A stretch of DNA of 5,959 nucleotides from an uncultured Porticoccus sp. (GTDB lineage Bacteria > Pseudomonadota > Gammaproteobacteria > Pseudomonadales > Porticoccaceae), in NCBI GenBank assembly GCA_950063125.1, contig CATLZI010000137.1:1-5959 (forward strand). The letters run 5' to 3'. The translations under genes were made by a program, and so were the position numbers. Positions 5,462-5,959 of this stretch are shown here, piece by piece. A model generated the notes under the pieces. That model did no database searches and was not told the origin of the DNA. It saw only the letters and a program-made list of their open reading frames with translations. How positions within the stretch are numbered: the first letter of the stretch is position 1; each line of letters starts with the position of its first letter.

Positions 5462-5959
5462 ATGAATGTACATAGTAGGAAGTTCTTTACTCTAGTCTTT
5501 CTGGCCAGTATAGCGGTTTTAGCAGTGGCGCTTGTCTGGTATCGCTATCTGTCATCGGATCTCAACCAAGGACTGGTTTCTGGAAATGGTCGGGTGGAGG
5601 CCACAGAAATCGATATCGCCGCGAAACAAGCCGGGCGTATTCGCGATATTCTCGTGACTGAGGGGGATTTCGTTACTGTTGGCCAAGTACTGGCGGTAAT
5701 GGATACCGAAAATCTTGAAGCACAGTTGCGGCAGGCCGAGGCCCAGCTGCGCCAAGCTGAAAGCTCTGTGGCCATTGCCCACAGCCAGGTGAAGCTTCGC
5801 CTGGCCGAGCGTCAGGCCGCTGTTGCGCTTGTGGCTCAGCGCCAGGCCGAACTCAACGTGGCAAAGAAACGCTATCAGCGCTCTGCCTCCCTAACCGAGC
5901 GTGGTGCCAGATCACAACAAGAAGTGGACGATGACTTCGCTACCCAGCAGAGTGCTGCC
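5462..5959 (+). CDS. HlyD/EmrA/YbhG-type periplasmic adaptor (membrane fusion protein), C-terminus cut by window edge
   Basis: Adaptor subunit of a tripartite efflux or type I secretion pump, anchored in the inner membrane and reaching through the periplasm to an outer-membrane channel. The frame is open from the ATG at 5462 to the last base (166 residues seen; full-length relatives have about 320-400). Residues 1-7 are basic and cytoplasmic, and residues 8-27 form one hydrophobic anchor. A first half-motif of the biotinyl-lipoyl-like domain follows: GNGRVEATEIDIAAKQAGRI (41-60), then LVTEGDFVTVGQVLAVMD (64-81). From about 83 to the end the sequence is an Ala/Gln/Glu/Arg-rich coiled coil (NLEAQLRQAEAQLRQAE, 84-100), forming the alpha-hairpin with a GARSQQEVDD turn (148-157). 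A modest ribosome site, GAGAG (5450-5454), lies seven bases before the ATG. The gene is divergent from tetR, an arrangement seen in E. coli for the TetR-type CecR with ybhG. The transporter itself would lie to the right, outside the window, so ABC or MFS type and substrate cannot be told. Confidence 0.92.
   Translation, partial: MNVHSRKFFTLVFLASIAVLAVALVWYRYLSSDLNQGLVSGNGRVEATEIDIAAKQAGRIRDILVTEGDFVTVGQVLAVMDTENLEAQLRQAEAQLRQAESSVAIAHSQVKLRLAERQAAVALVAQRQAELNVAKKRYQRSASLTERGARSQQEVDDDFATQQSAA

Overview
The window looks like the chromosome of a moderate-GC gammaproteobacterium, possibly a marine lineage. The clue is gene content: a CvrA/NhaP2-type antiporter, a single-chain ATP sulfurylase beside CysC, and an HlyD-type adaptor. 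The genus cannot be named from sequence alone.

Layout. Bases 1-1315 (minus) hold most of a K+/H+ antiporter of the NhaP2/CvrA type, cut by the window's left edge. Next, all on the minus strand and reading right to left, comes a four-gene run: a TetR-family regulator (5009-4359), APS kinase cysC (4348-3728), ATP sulfurylase sat (3667-2477) and a DHH-family phosphoesterase (2404-1442). The gaps are 10, 60 and 72 nt, and no convincing terminator lies between the genes, so they probably form one operon. A 126-nt gap separates this run from the antiporter. On the plus strand, 5462-5959 is the start of an HlyD/EmrA/YbhG-type periplasmic adaptor, cut by the right edge. Between tetR and the adaptor are about 450 bases with no gene I can support. 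This stretch carries a tetR promoter overlapped by two tandem TATA-rich palindromes, plus a small hairpin.

How the genes work together. Sat makes APS from sulfate and ATP, and CysC phosphorylates APS to PAPS. Using PAPS, for sulfonation or reduction, releases 3'-phosphoadenosine 5'-phosphate (pAp). Some DHH/DHHA1 proteins (NrnA family) remove this inhibitor, so the DHH gene next to sat-cysC is a reasonable candidate pAp phosphatase. That would make the operon a self-contained PAPS supply and clean-up unit, and the regulator at its head suggests TetR control. The divergent adaptor points to an efflux or secretion system that may share the regulator. No reductase, sulfotransferase or CysQ is visible here.

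The most interesting points are the TetR-headed PAPS operon with its tandem operator, the DHH protein with an arginine in place of the usual GGGH histidine, a perfect 9-bp hairpin between sat and the DHH gene, and an antiporter that seems to lack the TrkA-C (RCK-C) domain. Most of the genes themselves belong to well-known families. I see no clearly new system in this window.
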